DNA from: Janthinobacterium lividum
Lineage (GTDB): Bacteria; Pseudomonadota; Gammaproteobacteria; Burkholderiales; Burkholderiaceae_D
DNA: 64,000 nt
Assembly (NCBI RefSeq): GCF_023509035.1
Contig: NZ_CP075583.1
Span: 1,860,001-1,924,000 of the forward strand
Direction: 5' to 3'
Part shown: positions 10,488-18,798 of the stretch, in pieces
Numbering within the stretch: position 1 is the stretch's first letter
Layout: each line of letters begins with the position of its first letter
Position numbers and translations under genes: made by a program
Notes under the pieces: generated by a model
What the model was told of the DNA's origin: nothing
Seen by the model: only the letters and a program-made list of their open reading frames with translations
The model's database searches: none

Positions 10488-10611
10488 AGAGCGCCTAACA
10501 GAACCGTAGCGAGCGGCAGTGAGTTGCGGCTGAGACGCGCAGCTGTGCGAATGCACAGTGAGCATCGGAGGCCGTAAATCGCGACGCGCAGTAGGTTATG
10601 TTAGGTACTCT
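10488..10611 (-). repeat. Structured 3' element, copy 1 (after the ParA-like gene)
   Basis: Read on the plus strand, the outer arms AGAGcgCCTAACaGAACC (10488-10505) and GGTTaTGTTAGGtaCTCT (10594-10611) pair with three mismatched positions. Inside lie a middle helix TGCGGC/GCCGTA (10525-10530 with 10571-10576) and an apical hairpin CTGTGC-GAAT-GCACAG (10543-10558). Blocks shared with the copies at 18.8 and 37.9 kb are GCGAGCGG, GGCTGAGACGCGCA, TGAGCATCG, GGCCG and GCGCAG. The element abuts the stop codon of the minus-strand ParA-like gene. Its strand is assigned from that gene; there is no T-run on either side of this copy. Confidence 0.75.
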
Positions 10612-11152
10612 AGGCAGGCAGGTTGAAAACGGCGCAATACAGCTGTCCCAGGCTGACCACGCGGGCGGCCGGAATCTGTGCGGCCAGGGCATGGGCGGGC
10701 GCCGCTTGTGTGTCTGTTGCCAGCAGGACCCGTAGGTCCGGATTGACGCTGCGCGCGTGCGCGATGCGGCGCGCCAGGCATGCCTGCGCGGCGGCGTCGA
10801 CGACGCCGTCCAGCGGCACCACCAGCACGCGCGCGGCGATCAGGGCCGAACGGCTACCCATGGAGTCGCGGCCTTCGCTGTCGATGACGATATCGTGGTA
10901 GCAGTTCACCAGGTGTTCCAGCTCCGGCTGCAAGCCCTTGGCGCTGATGGCGCGCGCCATCAGGCGCGGCCGCGTCAGGCTGCCGTGCATGGCGCCGTCG
11001 TGCATGTTCCTGGCCTGCGCCATAGCGCCCTGGCGCGGATCGGCATCGAGCAGCAACACCTTGCGTCCGGCCAGCGCGCGCGAGGCGGCCAGCCGCCCGG
11101 CCAGGATGGATTTCTCCATCCCTCCGCGTTCATCCGTGATGGCGATGATCAT
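10610..11152 (-). CDS. ParA-like P-loop protein with degenerate Walker A
   Basis: A 180-residue MinD/ParA-type protein starting MIIAITDERGGMEKSILAGRLAASRALAGRKVLLLDADPRQG. The fold markers (second strand LLLDADPR, DIVIDSEGRDS, VLVVPLDG) are present. The deviant Walker A reads RGGMEKS instead of KGGxGKS/T: the signature Lys is Arg9 and the invariant Gly before Lys14 is Glu13. Its start lies inside the 3' end of the DapA-like gene (23 bp overlap), so it is translated from the same mRNA. No ParB or parS is nearby, so plasmid-type partition is unlikely; the role is unknown. Confidence 0.75.
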   Translation of the reverse strand: MIIAITDERGGMEKSILAGRLAASRALAGRKVLLLDADPRQGAMAQARNMHDGAMHGSLTRPRLMARAISAKGLQPELEHLVNCYHDIVIDSEGRDSMGSRSALIAARVLVVPLDGVVDAAAQACLARRIAHARSVNPDLRVLLATDTQAAPAHALAAQIPAARVVSLGQLYCAVFNLPA

Positions 11153-12167
11153 CTTGGCGCACGGCTGGCATGATGTTGGCAGGGGAGACCAGCTGCAGCA
11201 GACAGCCTTCGCGCGGCGCATCCCTGTCGCTGGCGGTCCATACGGGCAGTTCCATCAGGGGCTCGAGTGCTGCGGCCAGGGCGGCCTGGCCGGCGGAAGA
11301 CATCGGCGTCATCGGCAGGCGCAATGCGTCGCGCACCTTGCCCTGCATGGCCAGCGCCGCCTTCACGGGAGCGGGATTCGGTTCGGCAAACAGCAGGCGG
11401 ATGACGGGCAGCATGGTCTTGAACAGGGCGCCGGCGGCGCCGTGGCGGCCCTGCCTGACGAGGTGGTACAACTGCGCGTACAGGTCGGGGCGTACCTGGG
11501 CGGCGGCCGACATGGCGCCGTGGCCGCCCATGGACAGGCTGGCCAGCAGCAGCGCATCGTCTCCGCACAAGACGTCCAGGCGCGTGTCGAGCAGCAGTTC
11601 GCCCAGTTGCTGCAGCTTGCCGCCCGCTTCCTTGATGGCGACGAAGTGCGAGTCACGCGCCAGCAGGGCCGCCGTCTGCGGTTCGATGTTGACGCCCGTG
11701 CGCGCCGGCACGTTGTACAGCACGATGGACTGGTCGGTGGCGGCGGCGATGGCCTGGAAGTGGCGCACGATGCCGTCCTGCGACGGGCGTACATATGACG
11801 GCGCGGAAACCAGCAGGCCGGCCAGCGGATGATCGTTGTAGCGCTGCACCGTGGCGACGACGCCGCGCGTATCGCTGCCGCCGATCCCCATCACGACGGG
11901 AAAGCGGGGGCCGACGGCTTCCAGTACGCTATCGAGCAGCATGGTCTGTTCCGCGGCGCTCAGCATGGCCGCTTCGCCCGTGGTGCCGCACACCACCAGG
12001 CCATCGATGCCGCTGGCGGCCAGTTCGCACGCGAGCTGCTGGGCGGCGTCGAAGTCGATTTCGCCATCGCCATCACGGAATGGCGTCACCATCGGCACCC
12101 AGATGCCCTGGAAGTGTGCGGTGATGCGCATTGAAGACATCGCGTGGTCGCAGGCATACTGGTTCAT
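11130..12167 (-). CDS. Dihydrodipicolinate synthase (DapA) family aldolase
   Basis: A 345-residue class-I aldolase of the DHDPS/NAL family. It has the barrel start GIWVPMVTPFRDGDGEIDF, the GTTGEA loop, YNVPARTG (catalytic Tyr) and FVAIKEAGG (Schiff-base Lys). Start 12167 is chosen because it overlaps the upstream stop as ATGA. It carries a 40-50 residue C-terminal tail beyond the usual family end. Genuine lysine biosynthesis is uncertain because family members use many 2-oxo acids. It sits between an ACT-like protein and a ParA-like protein in one overlapping operon. Confidence 0.85.
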   Translation of the reverse strand: MNQYACDHAMSSMRITAHFQGIWVPMVTPFRDGDGEIDFDAAQQLACELAASGIDGLVVCGTTGEAAMLSAAEQTMLLDSVLEAVGPRFPVVMGIGGSDTRGVVATVQRYNDHPLAGLLVSAPSYVRPSQDGIVRHFQAIAAATDQSIVLYNVPARTGVNIEPQTAALLARDSHFVAIKEAGGKLQQLGELLLDTRLDVLCGDDALLLASLSMGGHGAMSAAAQVRPDLYAQLYHLVRQGRHGAAGALFKTMLPVIRLLFAEPNPAPVKAALAMQGKVRDALRLPMTPMSSAGQAALAAALEPLMELPVWTASDRDAPREGCLLQLVSPANIMPAVRQDDHRHHG

Positions 12168-12472
12168 AGCGATTTCCCCTGGCTGATGCGGCCAAATTCC
12201 GCCGCCGGCAGCAGTCGCATGACGGCATCCATGGTCAGGCGCAGGGCCGGTTCCGTCACGCACAGCCAGACTTTCATGCGTTCGGCGTGGTCGACCGCCT
12301 CGACGCGCATGAATGACAGCATGCCGCCGCAGGTCCTGACGACCAGCTGGCGCAGCTCGGCCAGGCAGGCTTTGTCGACCGTGATATGCATGAGGAAAGT
12401 GGGCAGGCGGGGATGGCGGTGGGGCAGTGCTTGATGCGCTTGATGCATTTGCAGGCGTGAATGGGGTTCCAT
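12164..12472 (-). CDS. Small protein with possible ACT-like fold
   Basis: A 102-residue frame whose stop overlaps the DapA-like start (ATGA). The second half (MHITVDKACLAELRQLVVRT, then VWLCVTEPALRLTMDAVMRLL) alternates strands and helices in the order of an ACT or ferredoxin-like fold. No family is recognised with certainty. The first 27 residues are Gln/His/Pro-rich, so translation might begin at the internal ATG near 12391. A small-molecule sensor for the adjacent aldolase would fit, but this is speculation. Confidence 0.55.
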   Translation of the reverse strand: MEPHSRLQMHQAHQALPHRHPRLPTFLMHITVDKACLAELRQLVVRTCGGMLSFMRVEAVDHAERMKVWLCVTEPALRLTMDAVMRLLPAAEFGRISQGKSL

Positions 12473-12690
12473 GGTGGCTTTGCAGCGGTGGTTGAGGTAC
12501 GTTCAAGATTAGCAGCGGGGACGTAAAGATTCTCTAAAAAGCGGGGCCGCCGGCGTAAACGGACTGTATGCGTCGGGCATGGGCGTGTTGCGCGAATGCG
12601 CCGCGCGTGGGCTTTTGTTACAAAATTGAATCGTGCTTTCCGGGACAGGGGTTTATATTGAAAACGTCTCCGCTTTCAGTCAGCCTTGCC

Positions 12691-13683
12691 ATGTCAGACG
12701 AAAAAGATCCCCAGCATCCCCCTTCCGCCGATCCCGCGGCGCCTTCCAGGCCCGACCGGGTGGGCAGGGCACCCGACGACGACCACCGTGCGCGCGATGC
12801 GGCGCCGCGCTACCTGAAGGATAACGACACTCCGCTGGCGCTGGCCTGGCGGGTGATCTCGTCGCGCTACCGCTCCATGCGCGACAAGGCCAGCCGCGAT
12901 TTCATGCGGCGTACCCTGCGCATCGGCATCTCGGCGCGTATTTTCCACCCGGAGCCGGGCGCCACTGGCCTGCGCAGCAAGAACCTGCAATACCTGGAAG
13001 AGTCGATTGCGCAGTGGGTCATGTCGCGCGACGTACTGGTGTTCATGATCCCGACCGTCAATACCAGTGGCCAGCTACACCCGAGCAATATCACCTTGCG
13101 CCACTATGCGCGCCACCTGGACGGCCTGGTGCTGCAGGGCGGCGCCGACGTTTCGCCGCAGACGTATTCCGAGGCGGCCACGCGGCCCGAATGGAGCGGC
13201 GACCGCGCGCGCGACTTGTACGAACTGGAATTGCTGCATGAATTCGTCGACGCGGGCAAGCCCGTGCTGGGCATTTGCCGCGGCTGCCAGCTCATCAACG
13301 TGGGCTTTGGCGGCACTCTGTACCAGGACATCGCCTCGGACGTGGAAGGCGCCACCTCGCACGTCAACGACCTGTATGACCGCCACCGCCACAGCATCGT
13401 CTTCCCGAAAGGCTCGTCACTGGCGGGCATGTTCCCGAAGGCGGGCGAGGCGCTCGTCAACTCCATCCACCACCAGTCGGTCAAGGACCTGGGGCGCGAC
13501 GTCACCGTGGAAGCGTATTCGCAAGGGGACAATATCGTCGAAGCCATCCGCTACCAGCGGGCCCGCTTCGTCATGGGCTTGCAGTGGCACCCGGAATTTC
13601 ATTCGGCGGGCGGCGTCGAACTGCTCGATTGCACGCCCATTCTCGATAACTTTTTGCGCGCGGCGCGGGAGACGCGGTTTTGA
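12691..13683 (+). CDS. Gamma-glutamyl-GABA hydrolase family protein (class I amidotransferase-like, peptidase C26)
   Basis: A 330-residue protein. After a ~70-residue polar, Pro/Asp-rich N-terminal extension comes a class-I glutamine-amidotransferase fold: LDGLVLQGGADVSP, the nucleophile elbow GICRGCQLINVGFGG, HHQSVKDLG, and QWHPEFH with the catalytic His. This matches the PuuD-type family that hydrolyses gamma-glutamyl bonds. ATG 12691 is the best start; the frame is open upstream without protein-like sequence. It overlaps the next gene by 4 bp. Confidence 0.85.
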   Translation: MSDEKDPQHPPSADPAAPSRPDRVGRAPDDDHRARDAAPRYLKDNDTPLALAWRVISSRYRSMRDKASRDFMRRTLRIGISARIFHPEPGATGLRSKNLQYLEESIAQWVMSRDVLVFMIPTVNTSGQLHPSNITLRHYARHLDGLVLQGGADVSPQTYSEAATRPEWSGDRARDLYELELLHEFVDAGKPVLGICRGCQLINVGFGGTLYQDIASDVEGATSHVNDLYDRHRHSIVFPKGSSLAGMFPKAGEALVNSIHHQSVKDLGRDVTVEAYSQGDNIVEAIRYQRARFVMGLQWHPEFHSAGGVELLDCTPILDNFLRAARETRF

Positions 13684-14759
13684 GTACGCATCTGATCCGC
13701 CGGCGCACTGTGCTGGCCGGCCTGCTGGCGCTGCCCCTGGTCGGCTTGCGCGCGGCGCCGCACCCGCGTGATGGCGTGCTGCCGTTTGCGCTGACGTCCG
13801 CCGCGCGCGCGCGCACGCTCAAGGCGCGGGTGGCGCCGGCTATTGCCGAACAGGTGGTCAAGGCGGCGCGCAAGGATGCGGCGCGGCCCGTGCACCTGAT
13901 GGCCGAAGTGCGTACGGGCGGCTTGCTGAAGGGAGAAGACGGGCGCGAGACCAGCCAGCAGGCGCAGGAAGACTGGCGCCAGGCGCGCTTGCAGGCGCTG
14001 GCCTGGAGGTTATCGGGCGAGATGGCGCATTTCGAGGCTGCGCGCCAGTTGCTGCTGGCCTGGAGCGGTACATATCAGCCATCGTTCAGCCCCGTCGACG
14101 AGACGGAGCTGGCCAGCCTGCTGATGGGTTTTGACCTGGTACAGGAGCGCCTGAACGGCGTGGAGCGCGAGCAGGTGCGGGTATTTTGCCGCACCCTGGC
14201 GCAGGGGTATCTGAGCGATCCCATCAAGGTGGGCGGTCCGTCCACGGCGCGCAATAACTGGCATAGCCACCGCATCAAGATCGGCACCGCCGCCGCGTAT
14301 GTCACGGGCGACGCCTTGCTGATCGCGCGTGCGAAAGAGCGCTTCCTGGCGCACGTGCCGCGCAATATCGGCGCCGGCGGCGTGCCCTTCGACTTCGAGC
14401 AGCGCGACGCCCTGCATTACACCACCTACAGCCTGGAGCCGCTGCTGACGACAGCCCTGATGGCGCAGGCGCATGGCGACGACTGGTATGGCGCGCCGGA
14501 AGCGCGGCGCCTGGCCGAGGCGCTGGCCTGGCTGGCGCCATACGCGCAGGGCAGAAAGACGCACGAGGAGTTCGCGAAAAGCGCCGTGCCCTTCGACCGC
14601 AAGCGCGTGGCGGCCGGTGAAAAGGGCTTTACGGGGAACTGGGAGCCGAAGGGCGCCGCCAATGTGTACCTGCTGGCGGCGCGCTTCGATCCCGCTTACC
14701 TGTCGCTGGCGCTGGAGTTGCGCCCGCCAGCCTGGGCGCTGGCGCTGTACGGAAGCTGA
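13680..14759 (+). CDS. Alginate lyase family protein, exported
   Basis: A 359-residue protein starting at TTG 13680, which overlaps the previous stop (TTGA). The N-terminus RRRTVLAGLLALPLVGLRAAP is a twin-arginine-like signal peptide. The body matches the Alginate_lyase (PL5-like) alpha/alpha barrel: ARNNWHSHRIKIGTAAAYVTGD, the Asn-Asn-Trp-His segment, and RDALHYTTYSLEPLL. It probably acts on uronic-acid polysaccharide in the periplasm; the substrate is not proven. Pairing with a gamma-glutamyl hydrolase is unusual. Confidence 0.75.
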   Translation: MSTHLIRRRTVLAGLLALPLVGLRAAPHPRDGVLPFALTSAARARTLKARVAPAIAEQVVKAARKDAARPVHLMAEVRTGGLLKGEDGRETSQQAQEDWRQARLQALAWRLSGEMAHFEAARQLLLAWSGTYQPSFSPVDETELASLLMGFDLVQERLNGVEREQVRVFCRTLAQGYLSDPIKVGGPSTARNNWHSHRIKIGTAAAYVTGDALLIARAKERFLAHVPRNIGAGGVPFDFEQRDALHYTTYSLEPLLTTALMAQAHGDDWYGAPEARRLAEALAWLAPYAQGRKTHEEFAKSAVPFDRKRVAAGEKGFTGNWEPKGAANVYLLAARFDPAYLSLALELRPPAWALALYGS

Positions 14760-17231
14760 TTAAAACTTCGTGCGCACGGTGAACATCACATTGCGCGGTT
14801 CGCCATAAAAGCCCGTCTGGAACAGGCCCAGTCCCGTGAAGTACTTCTTGTCCAGCAGGTTGTTCACGTTGACGCTGGCCGTGACGTTCTTGCTGATCTC
14901 GTAACGGGCCATCAGGTTGACCAGCGCGTAGCCGCCCTGCTTGATGCGCGAATTGTCCTCGATGGCGGGATTCCAGATATTGCCGTAGTAGCTGCTTTGC
15001 CAGTTGATGCCGCCACCGACGGTCAGCTTGTCCAGGCTGGCCGGCAGGCGCCACGTGCCCTGTACGCGCACCAGGTGGGCAGGCTGCGTCGTTTGCAGCA
15101 TGGTGGAAAATACATCCTTGCCATCCGCGTCGCGCACGTGGGTGTAGGTGTAGCCGGCGCTCAGCTTCACATCCTTGGCCACTTCGCCCGTCACTTCCAT
15201 TTCCACGCCGCGGCTGGTGACGCCGTCGATGGCTTTATATGCTTCTTCGCCGTTGACTTCGCCCACGGAACTGGCCACGTTGCTTTGACGGATCTGGAAC
15301 AGGGACGCGCTGGCATTGACCTTGCCATCCAAATACTCTGCCTTCACGCCCGCCTCGATACCCTTGCCGCGCACGGGCGACAGGAAGTTGCGGTTCACGT
15401 CGCGGTTGCTCTGCGGCGCGAAGATGCTCGTGTAGCTGCCGAAGACGGAATATGTCTTGTCGAGGTCATACACGACGCCCGCATACGGCGTGATGACGTT
15501 GTTTTCCTCGATGCGCGACTTGATGCGCGCGGTGTCGGCGTCGAAGAAAGTGCGGTCCTGTTCCTGCTTGTAGTTGCTGACGCGCGCGCCGACGATGACG
15601 GACAGCGCGTCAACGGGATGCAGGCGCACGGCGCCATACAGGCCGTTCTGGCGCGTACTGTCGTTGTCGTTGCCCAGGCGCTTGAACGCCGGTTCCGCAT
15701 ACTGGCCGCGCCAGTCAAAGTAACTGTTGTCGAGGGTCGGATAGACCGATTCGTAGACGGGGCCATCCTGCTTTGCCGTCGACGTGGAATAGCCGAACAT
15801 CGCTTCATGCTGGCGGCCAAAAGCCGTAAACGGTCCGCTGGCGTCCACGTTGACGGTGGTCTGGCGGCGGTCGCCCTTGTATTTGCCCATGAAGAAAAAG
15901 GTGCCTGCGCCTGTGTCGGGGCGTGGATTGCCGCCGCTGGCCGAACCGAGCACGCTGTCATGCTTGCTGCGCAGCTGGTTGGCGCTCAATGTCACTTTCC
16001 ACGCGTTGGCGAAGCTGTGTTCCAACGACGTGAATAGGGTGGTGTTCTGCATGTCGCGGCGGCTCCAGTCGGTGGCCGGATTCCACGAAGTGGGGAAATC
16101 CGTGCGCGTGCCGTCGGAAAGCAGGACAGGGAAACCCGTCCAGGTGGAGCCGCGCGGCTTGTAATCCTGATGCGTGAAGCCGGCCGTCAGCAGGGTGACG
16201 GGTGTCAGGTCCGCCTCGATGATGCCGTAGGCGACCGATTTCTGCTGCGTGTAGCGGTCCAGGTAGGAATGCTTGTCCTGGTAGGCGCCCACCAGGCGGC
16301 CGCGCACCGAGCGGTTTTCATTGAGGGGGCCGGAAACATCGACTTCGCCGCGGTAGTTGTCCCACGATCCCGCGCCCAGGGTGGCCGAACCCTCGAATTC
16401 GGCGGTGGGGCGCTTGCGCACCATGTTGACGGTGGCCGACGGGTCGCCCGAACCGCTCATCAGGCCCGTCGCGCCTTTCAGCACTTCGATGCGGTCGTAG
16501 ATGGCCATGTCACTGTTCGTTGTACCCCAGTCGTAGACGCCGTCATAGATAGCCGACACGCCGTCGTACTGGAAATTGGTGACGGCAAAGCCGCGCGCCT
16601 GGAAGCTCCAGCGGTCGCTGTCGTAGTTTTGCACGCTCACGCCATTGACGTTCTTCATGGCGTCGGAAACGGCGTTGCTGTTCTGGTCATCCATCTGCTG
16701 GCGCGTGACGATGGTCAGCGACTGCGGCGTTTCGCGCTGCGTCAGGGCCAGGCCCGTGGCGCCGCTGGCGGGGCCGCCCGTATAGCTGCCCGTGCCGCTG
16801 GTGGCGGCGTTGCGCTCTGCCGCCGCTACCACCGTGACGCCGCTCATGACGGCCACGCCGCGGCTGTCCGCCGAGGGGGTGTTCGCGCTGGCGGGGATCT
16901 TTTGCAGCAGGTAGCCGCCATTCGATTGCGGCACCGCTTGCAGGCCGCTGCCCGCCAGCAGCACGCGGAAGCCTTCCTGCAAGCTGTAGCTGCCCTGCAG
17001 GCCGGCGCTGCGCAAGCCTTGCATGGCATCGCTGGAGAACGACAGCAGGATGGCGCTGTCGCTGCCGAAGCGTGTCAGCACATCGCCCAAGGAACCTGCG
17101 GGGATGCTGTAGCTGCGTACTTGCCGGGTTTGTGCCTGGGCTAGCGCCGGCAGGGCCAGGGCCATGCCGATCTGCGACAGGGCGCAGGCAAGTACGGTGC
17201 GGGTAAGGAGGGAACGCGAAGCGTGGTGCAT
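14760..17231 (-). CDS. TonB-dependent siderophore receptor with STN signalling domain
   Basis: An 823-residue outer-membrane receptor. In order: signal peptide (ending ALALPALAQAQ), STN domain (RSYSIPAGSLGDVLTRFGSDSAILLSFSSD), TonB-box-like GVTVVAA, plug (RETPQSLTIVTRQQMDDQ, DRIEVLKGATGLMSGSGDPSATVNMVRKRP), and a 22-strand barrel ending in NVMFTVRTKF. The STN domain marks a receptor that signals to a FecR-type anti-sigma factor. The sigma/FecR fusion gene lies 95 bp upstream on the same strand. ATG 17231 has an AAGG site; an in-frame ATG at 17258 places that site inside the protein. Confidence 0.93.
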   Translation of the reverse strand: MHHASRSLLTRTVLACALSQIGMALALPALAQAQTRQVRSYSIPAGSLGDVLTRFGSDSAILLSFSSDAMQGLRSAGLQGSYSLQEGFRVLLAGSGLQAVPQSNGGYLLQKIPASANTPSADSRGVAVMSGVTVVAAAERNAATSGTGSYTGGPASGATGLALTQRETPQSLTIVTRQQMDDQNSNAVSDAMKNVNGVSVQNYDSDRWSFQARGFAVTNFQYDGVSAIYDGVYDWGTTNSDMAIYDRIEVLKGATGLMSGSGDPSATVNMVRKRPTAEFEGSATLGAGSWDNYRGEVDVSGPLNENRSVRGRLVGAYQDKHSYLDRYTQQKSVAYGIIEADLTPVTLLTAGFTHQDYKPRGSTWTGFPVLLSDGTRTDFPTSWNPATDWSRRDMQNTTLFTSLEHSFANAWKVTLSANQLRSKHDSVLGSASGGNPRPDTGAGTFFFMGKYKGDRRQTTVNVDASGPFTAFGRQHEAMFGYSTSTAKQDGPVYESVYPTLDNSYFDWRGQYAEPAFKRLGNDNDSTRQNGLYGAVRLHPVDALSVIVGARVSNYKQEQDRTFFDADTARIKSRIEENNVITPYAGVVYDLDKTYSVFGSYTSIFAPQSNRDVNRNFLSPVRGKGIEAGVKAEYLDGKVNASASLFQIRQSNVASSVGEVNGEEAYKAIDGVTSRGVEMEVTGEVAKDVKLSAGYTYTHVRDADGKDVFSTMLQTTQPAHLVRVQGTWRLPASLDKLTVGGGINWQSSYYGNIWNPAIEDNSRIKQGGYALVNLMARYEISKNVTASVNVNNLLDKKYFTGLGLFQTGFYGEPRNVMFTVRTKF

Positions 17232-17326
17232 GGAATAAAACCTTTCGTGGATGCGCAAGATGGAGACTGCCTACCTTCCAAGTCACGCGAGCACGGTGAA
17301 ACAGCTCACTTTGCTGAAAATATTTT

Positions 17327-18643
17327 TCAGTGGGCCGCCAGTTCGATGCGCACCACCTGATGGCCCCAGAAGCGCGTGACGGTATTGCGCCGCAGCCGCA
17401 GGCTGGCGCTGACGGCGTCGAGGATGGCATTGACATCGGCCAGCGGGTAGGAGCCGGAGACGCGCAAGCCGGCGATTGCCGGCGTGCAGGCCAGCGGATG
17501 GTTGCTGTAGCGCGACAGCTCGGCGAGGAAATCGGCCAGGCGCATGTCGCGCGCCACCAGCATGCCATCGAGCCAGGCGCCGCCATAGGGCGTCAGCGCC
17601 TGGCGGTGCACACCCGCACCGTCGAAATGCGCGCCTTCGCCGGGACGCAGCACCAGGCGCTGTGCGCCATCGCCGGCCAGCACGGCGACGGCCCCTTCGA
17701 GCACGCCGGCGCTGGCGTATTGCTCGTGCAGGCGCACGGTGAACCGTGTGCCCAGCGCCTGCAGGCTGCCATGCGGCGTGTCGACGAAGAAGGGGCGTTG
17801 TAGCGCATCCTTGCCGGTGGCGATGAAGATTTCACCGGCCAGCAATTCAATCCGGCGCTGTGCGCCGTCGTAAGCGATATTGACGGCGCTGCTGGTGTTG
17901 AGCGTGAGCTGCGTACCATCGTTCAAGGTCACCACGCGGCGTTGGTTGACGCCCGTGCGATAGTCGGCCGTCCAGCCGCGCCATGGGCTGCGGCGTTCAA
18001 ACGCATACAGCGAGGTGCCGCAGGCCAGCAGCAGGGCCAGGGTCTTGACGGCATGGCGGCGCGGCGCGTTGGCTTGCACGCAGGCGCGCAGCAGGCTCGC
18101 GTGCGCCGTGGGCGGCAGATGCTCGTGCTGCGTTTGCAGCTGCTGCCACGCCTGCGTGGCGCTGCCGGCCCGCTGCAGATGGCGTTTCACCGTGGCCAGC
18201 GAGATGCCGAGCTGGCGCGCGATATCATCCTGCGGCAGTTCGTCGAGCTGGCGTAGTAAAAAAGCCCTTTTGACGGGAGGCGGCAAGCCGTCGAGCATGC
18301 GGTCGAGTTCAAACACGGTGGCCAGCAGCATTGCCCGATCTTCCGGCGACGGTGTGTGCAGGGGCGGCAGCTGCGCCAGCACGTCGAGGTAAGCCTGTTC
18401 CAGTTTCTGGCGGCGGTAATGGTTGAACAGCACGCGCTGCGCGACAGTGGCGAGCAAGGCGCGCGGCTCGCGCGCGGCGACGGCGTCTTCGCGGTCGAGC
18501 AGGCGCATGAAGGTGTCATGCGCCACATCGGCCGCGCAAGCTGTGCTGCCGAGTTTTTTACGCAGCCAGCCCTGCAGCCAGCCGTGGTGGTCGGCGTACA
18601 GTGTCGCGATGTCCTGGCTTTGTAGCGGCTCTGCCAGCGGCAT
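17327..18643 (-). CDS. ECF sigma factor fused to FecR-type anti-sigma/regulator (single polypeptide)
   Basis: One uninterrupted 438-residue frame joins two proteins that are normally separate. Residues ~10-160 are a FecI-type ECF sigma factor: region 2 (LYADHHGWLQGWLRKKLG...DVAHDTFMRLLDRED) and region 4 (FLLRQLDELPQDDIARQLGISLATVKRHLQRA). Residues ~163-438 are FecR: AWQQLQ, one membrane helix at 199-214 (VKTLALLLACGTSLYA), then the periplasmic part (DYRTGVNQRRVVTLNDGTQLTLNTSSAV, SLQALGTRFTVR) and an STN-like tail. Against the separate FecR at 40152, about 50 N-terminal FecR residues are missing. It sits next to an STN receptor and below a Fur box. Similar one-piece sigma/anti-sigma proteins (IutY of Pseudomonas putida) are known. 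Confidence 0.88.
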   Translation of the reverse strand: MPLAEPLQSQDIATLYADHHGWLQGWLRKKLGSTACAADVAHDTFMRLLDREDAVAAREPRALLATVAQRVLFNHYRRQKLEQAYLDVLAQLPPLHTPSPEDRAMLLATVFELDRMLDGLPPPVKRAFLLRQLDELPQDDIARQLGISLATVKRHLQRAGSATQAWQQLQTQHEHLPPTAHASLLRACVQANAPRRHAVKTLALLLACGTSLYAFERRSPWRGWTADYRTGVNQRRVVTLNDGTQLTLNTSSAVNIAYDGAQRRIELLAGEIFIATGKDALQRPFFVDTPHGSLQALGTRFTVRLHEQYASAGVLEGAVAVLAGDGAQRLVLRPGEGAHFDGAGVHRQALTPYGGAWLDGMLVARDMRLADFLAELSRYSNHPLACTPAIAGLRVSGSYPLADVNAILDAVSASLRLRRNTVTRFWGHQVVRIELAAH

Positions 18644-18695
18644 CGCGTTCCCCTTGCATGGCCGGCCCGGATGGGCTGGTGTTTTTAAACAATAA

Positions 18696-18710
18696 TAAGA
18701 ATCATTCTCA
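18696..18710 (-). promoter_or_regulatory. Fur box upstream of the sigma/FecR fusion gene
   Basis: On the minus strand the 15-mer is TGAGAATGATTCTTA, a 7-1-7 match to the Fur consensus TGATAATNATTATCA, in AT-rich DNA 53-67 bp upstream of the start codon. The second iron-locus sigma gene has the same core with one base different at the centre. Confidence 0.8.
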
Positions 18711-18798
18711 CTTATTGTAACAAGCGGGGGAGGATGCTGTAAATGACGGGGGAGATGGGGTGTGGTTTTTTGGGTTGCGTTGTCGGGGTAAAAATCAC

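Noticed and set aside
10494..10606. Copy 1 of the structured element has GCCTAAC and GTTAGGT at its ends, which fit the integron attC core consensus (RYYYAAC / GTTRRRY).
   Set aside because: The homologous copies 2 and 3 have unrelated ends without AAC/GTT cores, there is no integron integrase or cassette array, and the neighbouring genes are ordinary chromosomal genes. The resemblance is taken as chance.
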